This document shows positions 1 through 11,061 of a stretch of DNA of 64,000 nucleotides, piece after piece. The translations under genes and the position numbers were made by a program. The DNA comes from Tipula vernalis. Taxonomy: Eukaryota; Arthropoda; Insecta; Diptera; Tipulidae. The notes under the pieces are model-generated. The model was given only the letters and a program-made list of their open reading frames with translations, was not told the origin of the DNA and ran no database searches. The DNA is taken from the NCBI GenBank assembly GCA_958295665.1, contig OY282560.1:257467368-257531367 (forward strand), read 5' to 3'. Numbering within the stretch: position 1 is the stretch's first letter; each line of letters opens with the position of its first letter.

Positions 1-885
1 ACATATATTTAAGAGACAAACTATTTTGTACAAAAAAATACTGTTTTGTGCTACAATTGTGGGATTTTTACAAAGACTTTTCCATGCAATTGGTAAAATT
101 CGATCAGTGACAGTCCCGAAATGGCGACTGGGAGAATTTTTTTTTTTACATTTTGAGAATAAATATGTATGCTCTTTTTCTGATGAGTTTTTTGGGTTTT
201 CGTACAAACCTTGGTTAACCAGGTTAAAAACGGCTAATTCTGAAACCAGTTTGAAAAAGCAGAATATTTCGACATAGAAAAACCAGGACAGTTTTTAAGT
301 CTCGAAGTGATGAAATAAGAATAGCTACCTTGATTCGTTATTTGCATGTGCTGCAAATAATTCGTTTATCATCAAATACATTGGTTAAGTCAGATACTAG
401 ATTTCAATAGAATGGTGCATAATCGCACCAGTGCCGTTTGAGGCACCACAATTTGAGATGTGAATTCGATTCTTTAAGTAATTCCTTATACGAAATTAAT
501 TATATTCAGTTCTGACAAATCCTTAGACATATCATCTGGGGTCGGATTTCTTAATTAAACCATGGATACAATTCAGGAAATCTTGTGGAACACTGCCAAA
601 GATATTTTGGTCGACATCTTAATTCAAAAATTATATTCGCCAAATTTAGTTCTATATACCCAACTTTATATGGAACAATTGCATTTGTTGATGGATTTTT
701 TTAAATTTGTATCTGAAACATTTTGAAAATTCTATAAATAGTTTCCTTTCAATTATAAAACATAAGATTGGGCTGGGAACAAAATTTTTAAAATAGAACA
801 TGGCCCAATGGTAAGAAATATTTTGGAATACTACTCGTATCACTAGTATCATCACTCGTATCACTAGTATTGCAGCTTTTCAACG
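1..885. other. AT-rich DNA without recognisable gene
   Basis: Short open frames occur here on both strands, but none has a recognisable motif or a coding-like composition. No terminal repeats or RNA gene are visible. Around 835-870 there is a short imperfect repeat of ATCACTAGTATC/ATCACTCGTATC just before the LINE relic begins. Confidence 0.5.
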
Positions 886-1056
886 TGTTGTACGCTTGAA
901 AAAGAGTCGTAATTATAGTTATCCACCTTGGTTTGATGACAGAATGATAAATTTGCGTAACCGTAAGAATAAGGCTTACTATAGACTTAGGGAAAATCAT
1001 TGCGCACATAACAAGTCAATTTTTATAATCCTTCGGGACTTTGACTTTCGTGTCAA
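886..1056 (+). pseudogene. LINE ORF2 fragment: endonuclease-RT linker
   Basis: The reading frame gives PPWFDDRMINLRNRKNKAYY followed by LRDFDF. This is the basic linker normally found between the endonuclease and reverse transcriptase of Jockey/CR1-type LINEs. The frame closes at about 1057, where unrelated DNA begins, and the linker resumes at about 1390. No endonuclease domain is visible upstream, so the copy is truncated at or near 886. Confidence 0.65.
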
Positions 1057-1389
1057 TTAGACCTGTTTGTTATTTTTCCCTTAAAATTATTTTTTAAATT
1101 ATTTTGTATTTTAATAAAAATATTTACAACTACAAAATGACCAAACCTTGGGAGGTCGTGTTATCATCACTGAAATTGGGTGGCCCAATTAAATAATAAT
1201 CAGGATGATGGAACCTTTGGATGGTGAAGAACCGGAGTTGTGCGGATTTGCTGTAATTTTGACGTCAGTTTTTCTATGAACGTATTTGACCATATGTTTC
1301 ACACTGTGTTGTGAATGAGCTCATGCTCAAAATACAGTGTGCCAAAATTAATTAATGTATAAATAAATAAATAAATAAAATAAATAAAT
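1057..1389 (+). mobile_element. Short A-rich-tailed insert in LINE (SINE- or LINE-3'-end-like)
   Basis: About 330 bp of sequence interrupts the RT linker and ends in a (AAAT)n run at about 1356-1390, typical of target-primed insertion. It contains no long frame. A CACACTGT/ACAGTGTG inverted pair lies at about 1299-1342. Target-site duplications were not resolved, so the exact boundaries are approximate. It could be a SINE or the 3' end of another LINE. Confidence 0.45.
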
Positions 1390-3021
1390 TTAAATCTGAA
1401 TTTGAGGCTAAATACTTTGAGGCTAAGTACTTTAAATTGATTGAAGCCAAAATTGAAAATGACCCTAACCAATTTTGGAAATTTGTGAACTGTAACTGCA
1501 GCACAACTGGATTTCCATTTACAATAAAATATAACAACATACAGTTGAACATAGTTTCGGACATTTGCGCAGGGTTTTCAGACTTTTTCAATCAGTGTAT
1601 AAAACGTATGATATTCAAATTGATGATAATCCCTTTATTAGTGCTTCCCAATATAACATCCCACATTTAGTAATAACGAAGGACGAGTTTATCGAGGCTC
1701 TTATAGATCTTAAGGATGGATGCGAACCGGATGGAATACCCTCATCTAATCCTAAATCGGTAGCATCTCACATAACTATATATTTATGTTATCTGTTCAA
1801 TCAATCTTTGGCAAGTGTATATTTCTCAGCTGCTTAGAAAATCGCACACATTGTTCCAATTTATAAAACAGGCGGCCGCTCTGATATATCAAACTATCAG
1901 GGTATTTCAATTTTGTCTACAATACCAAAACTTGTTGAATTACTAGTAACTAGTCAGTTGACATTTTATACAAAACATATATCTTCTCAACTTTCCAGCA
2001 TGGTTTCACTAGTGGTAAATCAACATCTACCAACGTTTTGCCGTTTACAAAGTTCGTTATTGAATCAATAAAATCTAAGGCACAGGTTGATGCAATCTAT
2101 TTTGCTACGGCTTTTGACTCAATTGACCACAGAATTATTATAAACAAACTTGCTGCGATTGGGGTTGATCCAAGATTTCTAAAATGGATTGCATCTTACT
2201 TAGTAGACAGGAAACCGTTTGTTTAATTGAATCATATTAAATCTAATTTTATCTATTGCCATTCGGGTGTTCCTTAAGGCTCCCGCTTGGGCCCTATTAT
2301 CTTTCTTTCATTTGTGAATGATGTGACCGATATATTTAAATCTTGTAATGTTCTATTGTTTGCCGACGATTTGAAGATTTTTATGTGAACTCGGTTTTCG
2401 CTTGATGTTGATATACTGCAGCCTGAAATAAATAGTTTATTTAGATGATGCTCTGCTAATAGATTGTTTGTTAATATAAACAAATACAGTGTCATGTCGT
2501 TCTATAGGACTTTTAAGCCTATAATTTCTAACTATTATTTTGACGGTAATCAACTTAGCAGGGTAACTTTAATAACGGATTTAGGAGTTATATTTGATAT
2601 CAGAGTAACTTTCTTTTTACATATTGATAACATAATACCTAAAGCCAATTCTATGTTAGGCTTCATTATTCGAATGACAAACGAGTTTCGTGATATATTC
2701 TCATGTGTAAGTCGATTTGTCTTTTTGGTTAGATCACATCTTGAGTACGCTGTGGTTGTATGGTTCCCCCACCAAGCAGTACACATGAAACTCGGGGTTA
2801 TCTCTGATCGTAGTCAGCCTAGGTGGAAACAGATATGTGGCCTGCCGTCTTATGTAGATAGGTGTCATGATCTTCGTATTGACACTTTAGGAAAACGTTG
2901 TAAAATTACCGCGGCTATGTTTGTAAGTGACTCTTTACGTGGATGGGTTTACTGTTTAGACCTCACTTCTACCTGGTGCATTTATGTTCCCAAACGAAAT
3001 GTACGCCAAAGGGAATTCTTA
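1390..3021 (+). pseudogene. LINE reverse transcriptase (broken)
   Basis: The pre-RT segment at about 1437-1500 reads NDPNQFWKFVN. Next comes a segment near 1850-1930 with IVPIYKTGG and an NY-GISIL match to the usual NYRPISLL motif. Motif A follows as FDSIDHRIIINKLAAIG at about 2112-2160, and then SGVP-GSRLGPIIF and the catalytic LFADDLKIF at about 2360-2385 (FADD in place of YADD). The C-terminal half (RSHLEYAVVVWFPHQ, about 2730-2785) is the usual thumb region. In-frame stops lie near 1836, 2224, 2276 and 2385, with at least one frame change between 1840 and 2038. It is a fossil of a reverse transcriptase that would have primed on nicked chromosomal DNA. Confidence 0.85.
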
Positions 3022-3023
3022 TA

Positions 3024-3269
3024 CAGTCGTTGTCAAAATTATTTGTGTCACGCAAAAATTGTATAATGTATTCCGCAAAAATTAAAACTTGGGCTAACCA
3101 CTTAATAATATAACTAAATTTTTTTTTGTATATTTATTGTTAATTATTGATGTTTCATTTAGTAAAAAAGAAAAATTAAAAATCTTTATAATTCATTAAA
3201 ATAAAATTAAAAAACAAATGGACAAAATTATTTGTGTCTCATATTTTTGGGACAAAATTATTTGTACCT
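3024..3269 (+). repeat. Left terminal inverted repeat of Tc1 element
   Basis: It contains three copies of a GACAAAATTATTTGT-like direct repeat: near the tip (about 3030-3048, with TCAAAATT), and at about 3222-3236 and 3250-3264. In IR/DR-type Tc1 elements such repeats bind transposase. The mirror image is at 4476-4721. Confidence 0.85.
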
Positions 3270-3391
3270 ACCTTTGAAAAATTCCTAGTAACGGGAACAT
3301 TGATTTTGTTTAATTTTTTTTTTTTTTTAAATGTTACACGTGTTCATTTAGTCATAATTTTCGCCTCAACAAGACCAGTTTGTTTTAAAGA

Positions 3392-4413
3392 ATGGGAAAA
3401 ATTAAGGAGTTATCATTAGAAGTTCGAGTCCCGATTGTTGCCGACTACGAGGCTGGTGTTTCAGTTAAATATCTAGCCGAAAAGTACAACTGTCACAAAA
3501 ATTCGGTGATGTACCAAATTCAAAATCTAAAATCCAAAACTGCCTAAAAAATGTTAAAGGAAGAGGCCGTAAAAGAAAGACAACGCCTAAAGAAGACAGA
3601 AGGATCACTACGCTTGTGCAAAGAAACCCTCTGAATTCAGTAAAATCTGTTCAGTGTGACATAAATAGTGAAAGACATAATAAAATTAGCGTAAAAACTG
3701 TTCGCAGACGGCTTCGTGAAGCAAATGTTAAAGCTTATGTTGTGCAAAAGAAGCCATTTATAAGTGAGAAAAATAGAAAAAAACGGCTAAACTTTGCTCG
3801 GACCTATTTAGCGAAACCTGTCTAGTTCTGGCGCAATATATTATGGACCGATGAATCGTGCTTCTCTTTAGATGGAAGCTACGGTAAGAAATATTTTTAT
3901 TCGACACCTCAACAAAGGAAGTTTCGTAACATCACAATGCCTACTCGGCACAGCGGAGTAGCCAAAGTAATGGTTTGGGGGTGTTTTTATTATAATGGTG
4001 TAGGAGATCTCACAGTGCTACCGGGAAAAGTTACCTCTAGCGTATACTTAGAGGTCCTTAATGAATATGCAATGGTTTCCGGGTGTAAACTGATAGGATC
4101 TGATTTCATATTGCAACAAGATAATGCTCCAATACACAAAAGCAAACTAATAACTAAATTCCTAAAAGATTTGGGCCAAGAAACTATAGACTGGCCACCA
4201 CAAAGCCCAGATCTTAATCCCATAGAGAATCTATGGCATTATATTAAACAAAAAATAATAACAACTATTGGAAGAACGCCCAAGGAAACGTTTGACGAAA
4301 TAAAACGGATATGGGATCAAATACCTAAACAAATCCTGGAAAATCTGGTCCAATCCATGCCGCATCGCCTTCAAGAAGTGGTTAACAATAATGGTGGCAG
4401 TACGTCCTATTGA
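3392..4413 (+). pseudogene. Tc1 transposase, DD34E, broken by one frameshift and one stop
   Basis: Cut-and-paste transposase of about 340 codons, the usual Tc1 length. The start ATG at 3392 opens MGKIKELSLEVR and an N-terminal helix-turn-helix (about residues 1-50). A frame change near 3540 precedes a GRGRKRK AT-hook-like linker. An in-frame TAG at 3823-3825 sits just before the first catalytic Asp (LWTDESC, about 3842-3862). The second Asp is in QQDNAPIH (about 4117) and the Glu in DLNPIENLW (about 4222). Thirty-four residues separate them, giving the DD34E signature. The catalytic residues survive, but the two lesions prevent full-length translation. Confidence 0.92.
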
Positions 4414-4475
4414 GTTTACGGGGCAAAGGGAATAAATTAGAATTAATTTAGTAATTTTTAGTCAACTTTGTGATG

Positions 4476-4721
4476 AGGTACAAATAATTTTGTCCCAAAA
4501 ATATGAGACACAAATAATTTTGTCCATTTGTTTTTTAATTTTATTTTAATGAATTATAAAGAATTTTAATTTTTTTTTTTTACTAAATGAAACATCAATA
4601 ATTAACAATAAATATACAAAAAAAAATTTAGTTATATTATTAAGTGGTTAGCCCAAGTTTTAATTTTTGCGGAATACATTATACAATTTTTGCGTGACAC
4701 AAATAATTTTGACAACGACTG
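4476..4721 (-). repeat. Right terminal inverted repeat of Tc1 element
   Basis: Reverse complement of 3024-3269, with only a few differences visible (for example in an A-run). It carries the same three direct repeats in mirrored order. Confidence 0.85.
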
Positions 4722-4723
4722 TA

Positions 4724-4879
4724 TGTCCCTTGCCACAGGACCGAATATGGATGTAATGAACCAACGGCTTTTTTGTATAGAATATTTAATGAATATTATC
4801 ATTTTTTCGATTTTTCGAGGTCAAGAGAGATTTCCCGTGATGAAATTCGTAAATGTGACTTATAACTACTAATTCTGTG
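4724..4879 (+). pseudogene. C-terminal end of the interrupted LINE reverse transcriptase
   Basis: Directly after the right TA, a frame continues the C-terminus of the LINE protein and ends FDFSRSREISRDEIRKCDL-stop. Such a tail is usual for Jockey/CR1 elements. A 3' UTR of about 130 bp and the (AAAT)n tail follow. Confidence 0.75.
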
Positions 4880-5030
4880 TGTACATATTATACATTAGTA
4901 AGTTGGTTTTTAAATTAAAATTTTGCTTTCTAAACTTATTTTGAGATTTTGAAAATTTTTATGTTTTTATTCGTTAGGTTTTTTTTTACTGCAGAATAGT
5001 GTGTATATAAATAAATAAATAAATAAAAAG

Positions 5031-5737
5031 CGTCAGTAAATCTTTAGTTTGATTATGCTTTTGTCACAAAAATTATTTTAATAACACAACTTATTTATTA
5101 ATAAATAACGAACTCGTAAAAATTCCGAAGTGATTAAAAACGACGAATTTTTTGACGTCTTGAATTGTCATAATTGTGATTGACATTTCTTTTTTGTTGG
5201 TTTTGGTAAATCTTGCAAAAAATCTCGATTTGTCAAAATTGATTTAAATCAAAAAATAAATGATTTATTCTGCCCAATCATAAGCGCGTAATGATTTTAT
5301 TATTTATTTTGCCCAATCGAACTCCACATTACTTATTCAAATAAGTAACCTGGTGAGGTGACTTATTTTCTGTTTTTTCTTACAAAAAAATTTAATTTGT
5401 AATGTCAAAAAATTTGTAAAAGGAAAATGTACAATAGCCGCTGTATTAAGTACCTCGTCCTTGAATGTTTTAGATTTATAGAGGCTCGAAATGCAATGAG
5501 TGACAAGAAGTAAGTTTTCCAATTATTATTTTTGCTTCATGTGTCTAAAGTTTATGTTATTTATTTTAGAATGATACAATCCTCACGGAGTGAACTGGTG
5601 AATTGACAACCCCAAGAATGTTCCAAGAAATGAAACGTTTTAATGGACACGTTTAAAAAAAACGAAGGCTCTGAAAACGGGAACTGCTCCAACAAATTAA
5701 ATTAATCGAATTGGGTATTCTTTGAAAAAATTAATGT
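5031..5737. other. No gene seen
   Basis: AT-rich sequence with stop-dense frames on both strands. No terminal repeat, RNA gene or TE protein motif is recognisable. Confidence 0.5.
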
Positions 5738-6079
5738 TGTAGTAGGTGTATCCGGTGCAAACAATTTGTTTTGTTTTTTAGCACGTCATTCGGTCGTCAG
5801 CACCGAATGACGTGCTCAAAAACAAAATAAGATAGAGAAATTTGTACAGAAAACAAAAACTAAAAAAAATGTTTTTTTCACCAGATGACGTCATTGCAGC
5901 TGTCGAGCATACCTTTAAATTCTTTGTATCGTGGGCATAGATTAACATTGTTTATTTGGCGATAACGACATAGAATTCATCGTTTTATGGGATAGCGAAT
6001 GGATCTGTGTGAATAAATAAGGATCACATTATTTAAGATTACGTGGTAACGTAGTTTTACTTATCTTGAGAATAAAACA
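5738..6079 (+). repeat. Probable 5' LTR of a Mag-like Ty3/gypsy relic
   Basis: This starts TGTAGTAGG and ends AATAAAACA, one base before a primer-binding site, which is the expected TG...CA layout. Length is about 342 bp. No matching 3' LTR was found in the window, so the left boundary is inferred. A strong hairpin at 5780-5816 lies inside it. Confidence 0.6.
5780..5816. other. Hairpin in LTR
   Basis: Perfect 15-bp arms (AGCACGTCATTCGGT and its complement) surround a 7-base loop. With one mismatch the pairing extends outward through the flanking T and A runs to about 5772-5823. It could be a regulatory or RNA-structural element of the LTR. Confidence 0.7.
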
Positions 6080-6080
6080 G

Positions 6081-6090
6081 TGGCGACGAG
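6081..6090 (+). promoter_or_regulatory. Primer-binding site, tRNA-Ser type
   Basis: TGGCGACGAG matches the complement of the 3' end of insect tRNA-Ser(GCT) plus CCA. It lies one base after the LTR end. Use of tRNA-Ser primers is known for Mag-clade elements, and the gag remnants downstream agree. Confidence 0.65.
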
Positions 6091-6167
6091 AAAAACAGAA
6101 CGCACGCGAATAAAAAATATTTTAGTTGAACAACGCTACATGCGGCGACCATACCGTACATTAAAGA

Positions 6168-8143
6168 TGGAAAAAGCTAGTGGATAGTTTGTTGCAACAA
6201 ACGCAATTGAATAACCAACAATATGAGGCTGAGTTCCAGCGAAAAGAATAACTCATGAAAAAATTGTTGGAGTCTCTTGTAAACCAGCAGCAAGACCCAC
6301 AGATACCAGAAAAACAAGGATACACAATCATTAAAGATTTGTCCGAGCGCATGGAGAAATTTGTATACAATGCAAGAGAAAACGCAACATTCTAGCAGAG
6401 CACCCTGTATTTTATAGAGCCATAATCAAAAAATCTAAGCTTTTATAAGGGAATTAGAAAAGAGGAAAAAACGAAACTTTTCATAGTAAAACACACAAAA
6501 CATATGGGAAATCACTTTTTTTCCAAAGACAAATTTTTAAATGAAAACGTTACAAATTCTTAATTATGATTTCTGAGATACTTTCATAAATGTTTGAATT
6601 TCAACATATATGAATATCATTTAAGTAAATCGTTTTCATTTTCTTGTAATAATTGATTTATTTAAACCAAAATATTAAAAAAATTTCATAACAACAGCAT
6701 TCTGATCAAATTGAAATAAAAGCTTACTACGATTCGTTTGGTCATTAAGTAAATATACGTTACATAGATGGCAGTGATGGCCGTAAAAATTTGGAAAAAT
6801 CGGACCAAAAATTACCACCTGGGGAAATTTCTAGTTCAAACATTGTAGGAAAAGCAAAACAAATTCACAAAATATAGAAACGTGTAATAATTTTGCGATT
6901 AAATAATATTTTTTCGTATTTTTCTTTTACCATTTTAGACATCTTACGTACACTAGAAAAACTAAAGATAAATTTAGCAAGTATTATTTTAATTTGTCAG
7001 AGCCAACTTTGATGTATTTTTCAAAATAAAAGTTCGAAAAAATATATATTAGAAATAATTTAATTTTAATATTTCTGCAATTAATATTTACTTAATACCA
7101 ACATGGCCTTCTTGTATATTGTTCTTAAAGATATGTAGAAAACTTTTATATAAACATTTTATAATATTTTTGCTTTTTTCATTGAAAAACTTGAAGCTAA
7201 AAAATGCCATTTTTACTATGGATTCCTATGGAAATCAGTGAAAAGTTATACCATTAAAAAAGCTTCTAAAAAATACGTCATTAAGATTATGGCTCTATAC
7301 TCTAGAAGGCTCTGATTCTAGTTGTGGCATGCCTGCTAAGGACCGATTTTCACAGAAGTTGCAGCATCATTGACGGAAAAGGCAAAAGTGGGGTTGTTGC
7401 TGCAGAAACTTGAGTAAAAGACGAACACGTGCATTTTTCCGTGTAAACCAATGTAAATTACATTGGAAGTTGCCGTCAGAGTGCTAAAGCACATTTATGG
7501 GCGAAAAAATCGCTATTTTCGCTGCTTTATAAATGTCTAAAGATCGCAAAAAACGAGTGCCAAAACTGTAAAACGGACGCTGCTCGCGTAAACTTGATGT
7601 GTGCAAAAATTGACATCGCAGCATTCTGCTGTTCGTACAGGCCCTCGACAAACTGCAGGACTCGATCACACTGGAAAAGCTGCTGTCAAAGCTAGATGCC
7701 CAATGCAAAGAAACACAGGCAGCCACAGAGCAAAAGTTGACCTTGCACGAGCGGTGAACATCGCTGACCGTCTCAGCAACATAATAAATGACAAGGGCAT
7801 GGTCATTCGTCACGATTCGGAAGTGCTGGAGATCCATAGGAAGGCACAATGGAACCAGAACAAACAGTAGAACCTAGGGTGTCCATCCTTCCACACATAT
7901 GGACCAAATCGTAGCAATGACCTAATTGCAAAATACTCGAATCTTTAGGACTTGCAAATTCAGATTTGAATATTTTTGCCGGCGATTGGATGGAGCTGCT
8001 GAGGCTTTTCGATGTACCTTTATCAGAGTCTGCAAAAATATTCACGCTGAGGGTACAATACCTTTGGTAAAAGAGGTCGAAGCGAAATTTCCCTCGAACA
8101 AAATGAAAGTGTTAAACACAGAAAAAACACAACTGTGCAATTG
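6168..8143 (+). pseudogene. Mag-like gag, shattered and split by a MITE
   Basis: Gag remnants lie in several frames. A glutamine-rich N-terminal part (QQTQLNNQQYEAEFQRKE, about 6190-6250) is followed by FVYNARENATF (about 6361-6395). After the hAT-like MITE (6396-7314) the frame resumes with TEVAASLTEKAKVGLLLQKL (about 7350-7410). Further matches are YKCLKIAKNECQN (about 7530-7570), DAARVNLMCAKIDIAAF (about 7575-7625) and LDKLQDSITLEKLLSKLDAQ (about 7645-7705). The last clear segment is RLSNIINDKGMV (about 7771-7806). This order matches Mag-type Gag capsid proteins as I remember them. Stops and frame changes are numerous. No zinc knuckle or pol can be followed beyond about 7870, so the element is truncated or too decayed. 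Confidence 0.7.
6396..7314. mobile_element. hAT-like non-autonomous element (MITE), 919 bp
   Basis: The ends are inverted repeats of about 31 bp. They start CAGAGC (hAT termini commonly begin CAGNG) and share TATAGAGCCATAATC. The flanks carry the 7-bp duplication ATTCTAG (6389-6395 and 7315-7321), close to the 8 bp usual for hAT. There is no transposase frame inside. The insertion splits a gag relic that reads on after 7321. A diverged second copy lies at 44593-45140. Confidence 0.8.
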
Positions 8144-8868
8144 ATGCAGCTCCATATCCCAGATTTAGAGATATAAACAAATAAATATCAAGAAAAGTGG
8201 ACATAGCGTGTCCAAAAATTATCAAGATCAACTGGTTTGGAAATGGTGGAGGCGGTTTAAGAAATTTTAATCAATTGGGAGCGGCAGAAGATATTAAACT
8301 TATTTAAATTCTGGCAGATTGAATGGTGCAACCGTTACTTTAGAGCAGAAACTAAAACGAAGTTTATTATATCTTAAATCCGGAGTAAATGTTCCAATAT
8401 TTGTGATTCAAGTATGCTTATAATTCATTGAATAAAAATAACTTCAAAGCAGCCTTGCTCGAGATGATTACAATGAATTATTGGAAATACCTCCTGTGCA
8501 TCAAATACAAAAGCCATGATGAGAAATTGTAGGGAATTACATAGAGAACCTTCCAATGCATATCAGAATATCTTTAATGGACATAAAATCATAGTCAATT
8601 TATTATTTTTAACATTAACATTAGAGATAGATTATTAGAATTATAGAAAGTTAAAATAAAAAAAATAAATCGCTATTTGTTAACCGATTTGAAAATCATT
8701 GATATTTTGGAAAGATATTTACCCATATCAACTTCCGATAGATGGTGAAAAATTTAGAAGAAAAAAAAAACAATTTTTTAAAATTTCAATCATCTCGAGA
8801 TTTCTAAAGTATCTTCGATTAGTCTAATATATACAATATTTTTTTTATTAAATTTTTATGGTAACCTC
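8144..8868. other. No gene seen
   Basis: AT-rich with scattered short frames. It may still hold unrecognisable remains of the upstream gypsy relic, but no pol motif can be read. Confidence 0.45.
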
Positions 8869-9001
8869 AACTTTCTGGAGGGTGTTCCGTAAGACTTTCG
8901 CAGTTTCGTAAATAAGCTCCACCTGAGTCCTGAATAGGGTATATGTAGGACCCGGGAGCCCGGCTTATGCTTGGTCGTACATTCTGATCAATCAATCAAT
9001 T
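8869..9001 (+). repeat. 3' end of a LINE or SINE with (ATCA)n tail, copy 1
   Basis: A locally GC-richer stretch ends ATGCTTGGTCGTACATTCTG followed by ATCAATCAATCAAT. The same ending (ATGCTTGGCCGTACATTCTA plus the ATCA repeat) occurs at about 57832-57870. Both copies also share GGGAG-CC a little upstream. A shared 3' terminus with a short-repeat tail is characteristic of target-primed retroelements. Confidence 0.6.
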
Positions 9002-11060
9002 TCCTATTTGTCCAAATATGAATGACATTGATCGATTTAGTCGAAAATTTAGAGACAAATTAAAAATTAGTTTAAAAACTACAACTTTTTGTGACTAATG
9101 ATCACTCAGTTTTATCTTAAACACATTTTTTTCCTGAATAACAAATTTTTTTGTATTAAAGTTTTTGTAATAAAAATGTAATTTATGACTTTTTATTATT
9201 CTATTTACATAAAAATAGAGATACTTTCGTATGAAATACCAACAACAAATATTTACATATTTTTGTGTAAGAAACTACAAAAAAAACTTATTATGTATAT
9301 TAAAGAGAAAAGTTTGACTTTTAACAAGTTAGCGGTCTGGAGTGAGAGCATATAGGCAATTCTGTAAAATATCGAGGCCGTATAAAGCAATAAACAAATA
9401 TTATAAATGGGTGATATACGCATTTTTTTTTTTTGTTGGGTGGTTCTATAAGTTTTTATGTAAATTCGCTTTGAAAATTATAGTGATTAGCATTTTGACA
9501 GCTTATACATATATGAAAATATATATTTTGAAAAACACAAAATATAATATAATACGAAAACAGTCAGGATGTCGAAAAGGAAAAAAATACTAAACATCTA
9601 TGAGGCTAAATCATATTTAAATAACTTAATAGAACTTTTACTTATTCTCATGTAAATACATGATAAAAAGCTCCGAGATGAGGTGATTTATGCGCTTTGC
9701 TATATTATACGGATTTTTTTGTTTAATTCGGCTCTTCAAGATATTTAGTTTTTCTAAACATTGAAGCTTGAATCAAATTAATGAAGAATAATGAGAATAA
9801 TTTAGGATAATGCGGATGCCTTCTTACTCTCTTTACTTATGTAAATGTAAAATTTCCTAATATTTCGAAAATTTTATAACATCACGATTACAATTTATAA
9901 AATGTCAAATTAACAAGTTAATCCTAAAAATGTTAAAGAAAATAGGCAAGAATTACGTATTTAAAATTTTAATGTACTTGTTACATAAACAAGGCTAGAT
10001 AAGTAGAACATGAGTTGCATATAACGTTATTTGGTAGGTAGGAAACGGCGCGGTTAACAAACTCTGATAATACAGTAACACCTTAACACAAAACATGGAA
10101 AAATAACCCAAAAATTGTGCAAACCAAAATACCCACAAGGAGCTCGTATAAAATATTTAGGCACCGTTTAATTATAATGATTTCATTTAGGCCAGTCACA
10201 ATGGTAAACAAATAGATTAGGGTCAGAACAATATATATGAGAAGAAACCTTAAGATATAAAAGATTGCTTTAGATCTTTTCTGTTTTATTTTTTCTCCTT
10301 GCCTGCCTTCTTCTTACCTATCCCCTAGATGTGTATGCTCCAACCCATTTTTCTTGGTGTGTTGTTTTTACGCACAACTGGATAAAAACAATCGAAACAC
10401 CACGATAGGGTGCAGTAATAGAAAAACAACAACATCAAATAGAGAAAATGAAAGAATGAAACTTCGATTTATTTTCTTTGTATAACAAATTTTTTTTTTT
10501 ATGATGACGGGAGAAGAAAATCGAACGATGAGAAAATCCTTGAAACTTTCAATTTGTACGTATACCATAAAATAATTATAATATACGAATGAATTATGTG
10601 GGCTGTCATTTTATATTGTTGTTGTTTTTGGAATATTGTGTAACTAGGACAGAGTAATGTAAATGACGTCAAATTGAAAACAGATAGTAAAAAATGTTTT
10701 ATTATTTTCCTACGTGGAATGAAACTGAAATTGATCCTTGAAAAACATACCTGAATCGACTTTAAAAATTGAGAACGTCACGTTAAAATTTTGATGATTA
10801 ATGAGCTTTTGAAAGCGTATCCAATTAGATGTCAAAAAGTAATGAGACTGTTGAAACATTGATATATTTAAAATTTAAACAGATACATAAATTTACAGAA
10901 CCAAACTTGCTTTACCAACCATAAATTTTGAAACCATTTAAGAATAAAACAATTTCGAAATTCACAGGAATTATTCATCTTCTTTAGTTTTACGTTCTTT
11001 CCTAGGACAGTTCAGTTGCTTTCGATCCACTGGACAGTCATTCTTAAATAAATGATATCA
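9002..11060. other. Two kilobases without recognisable gene
   Basis: AT-rich throughout. Short frames such as those at 9342-9593 (+) and 10368-10568 (-) are hydrophobic or low-complexity and look accidental. I see no inverted or tandem repeat of note. Confidence 0.5.
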
Positions 11061-11061
11061 A

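Larger units (their letters stand above)
3024..4721 (+). mobile_element. Complete Tc1-family DNA transposon (1698 bp)
   Basis: Both ends are CAGTCGTTGTCAAAATT in inverted orientation, flanked by the TA target duplication (3022-3023 and 4722-4723). The terminal inverted repeats are about 246 bp (3024-3269 and 4476-4721) and nearly identical. They carry internal direct repeats in IR/DR style. One transposase gene (3392-4413, broken) lies between. It sits inside a LINE relic whose frame is restored when the element and one TA are removed, which confirms the boundaries. Confidence 0.95.
886..5030 (+). mobile_element. Decayed non-LTR retrotransposon (Jockey/CR1-like), twice interrupted
   Basis: A 5'-truncated LINE on the + strand. 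The host-element segments are 886-1056 (endonuclease-to-RT linker, with PPWFDDRMINLRNRKNKAYY), about 1390-3021 (reverse transcriptase) and 4724-4879 (C-terminal tail), followed by a 3' UTR that ends in an (AAAT)n run at 5008-5029. Reading runs straight from 3021 into 4724 once the Tc1 element and one TA copy are taken out, so the parts belong together. Nonsense codons and at least one frameshift show it is dead. Clade assignment between Jockey and CR1 rests on motifs seen by eye. Confidence 0.8.

Noticed and set aside
1356..1391. Independent microsatellite
   Set aside because: The (AAAT)n run is best explained as the tail of the insert that splits the LINE linker.
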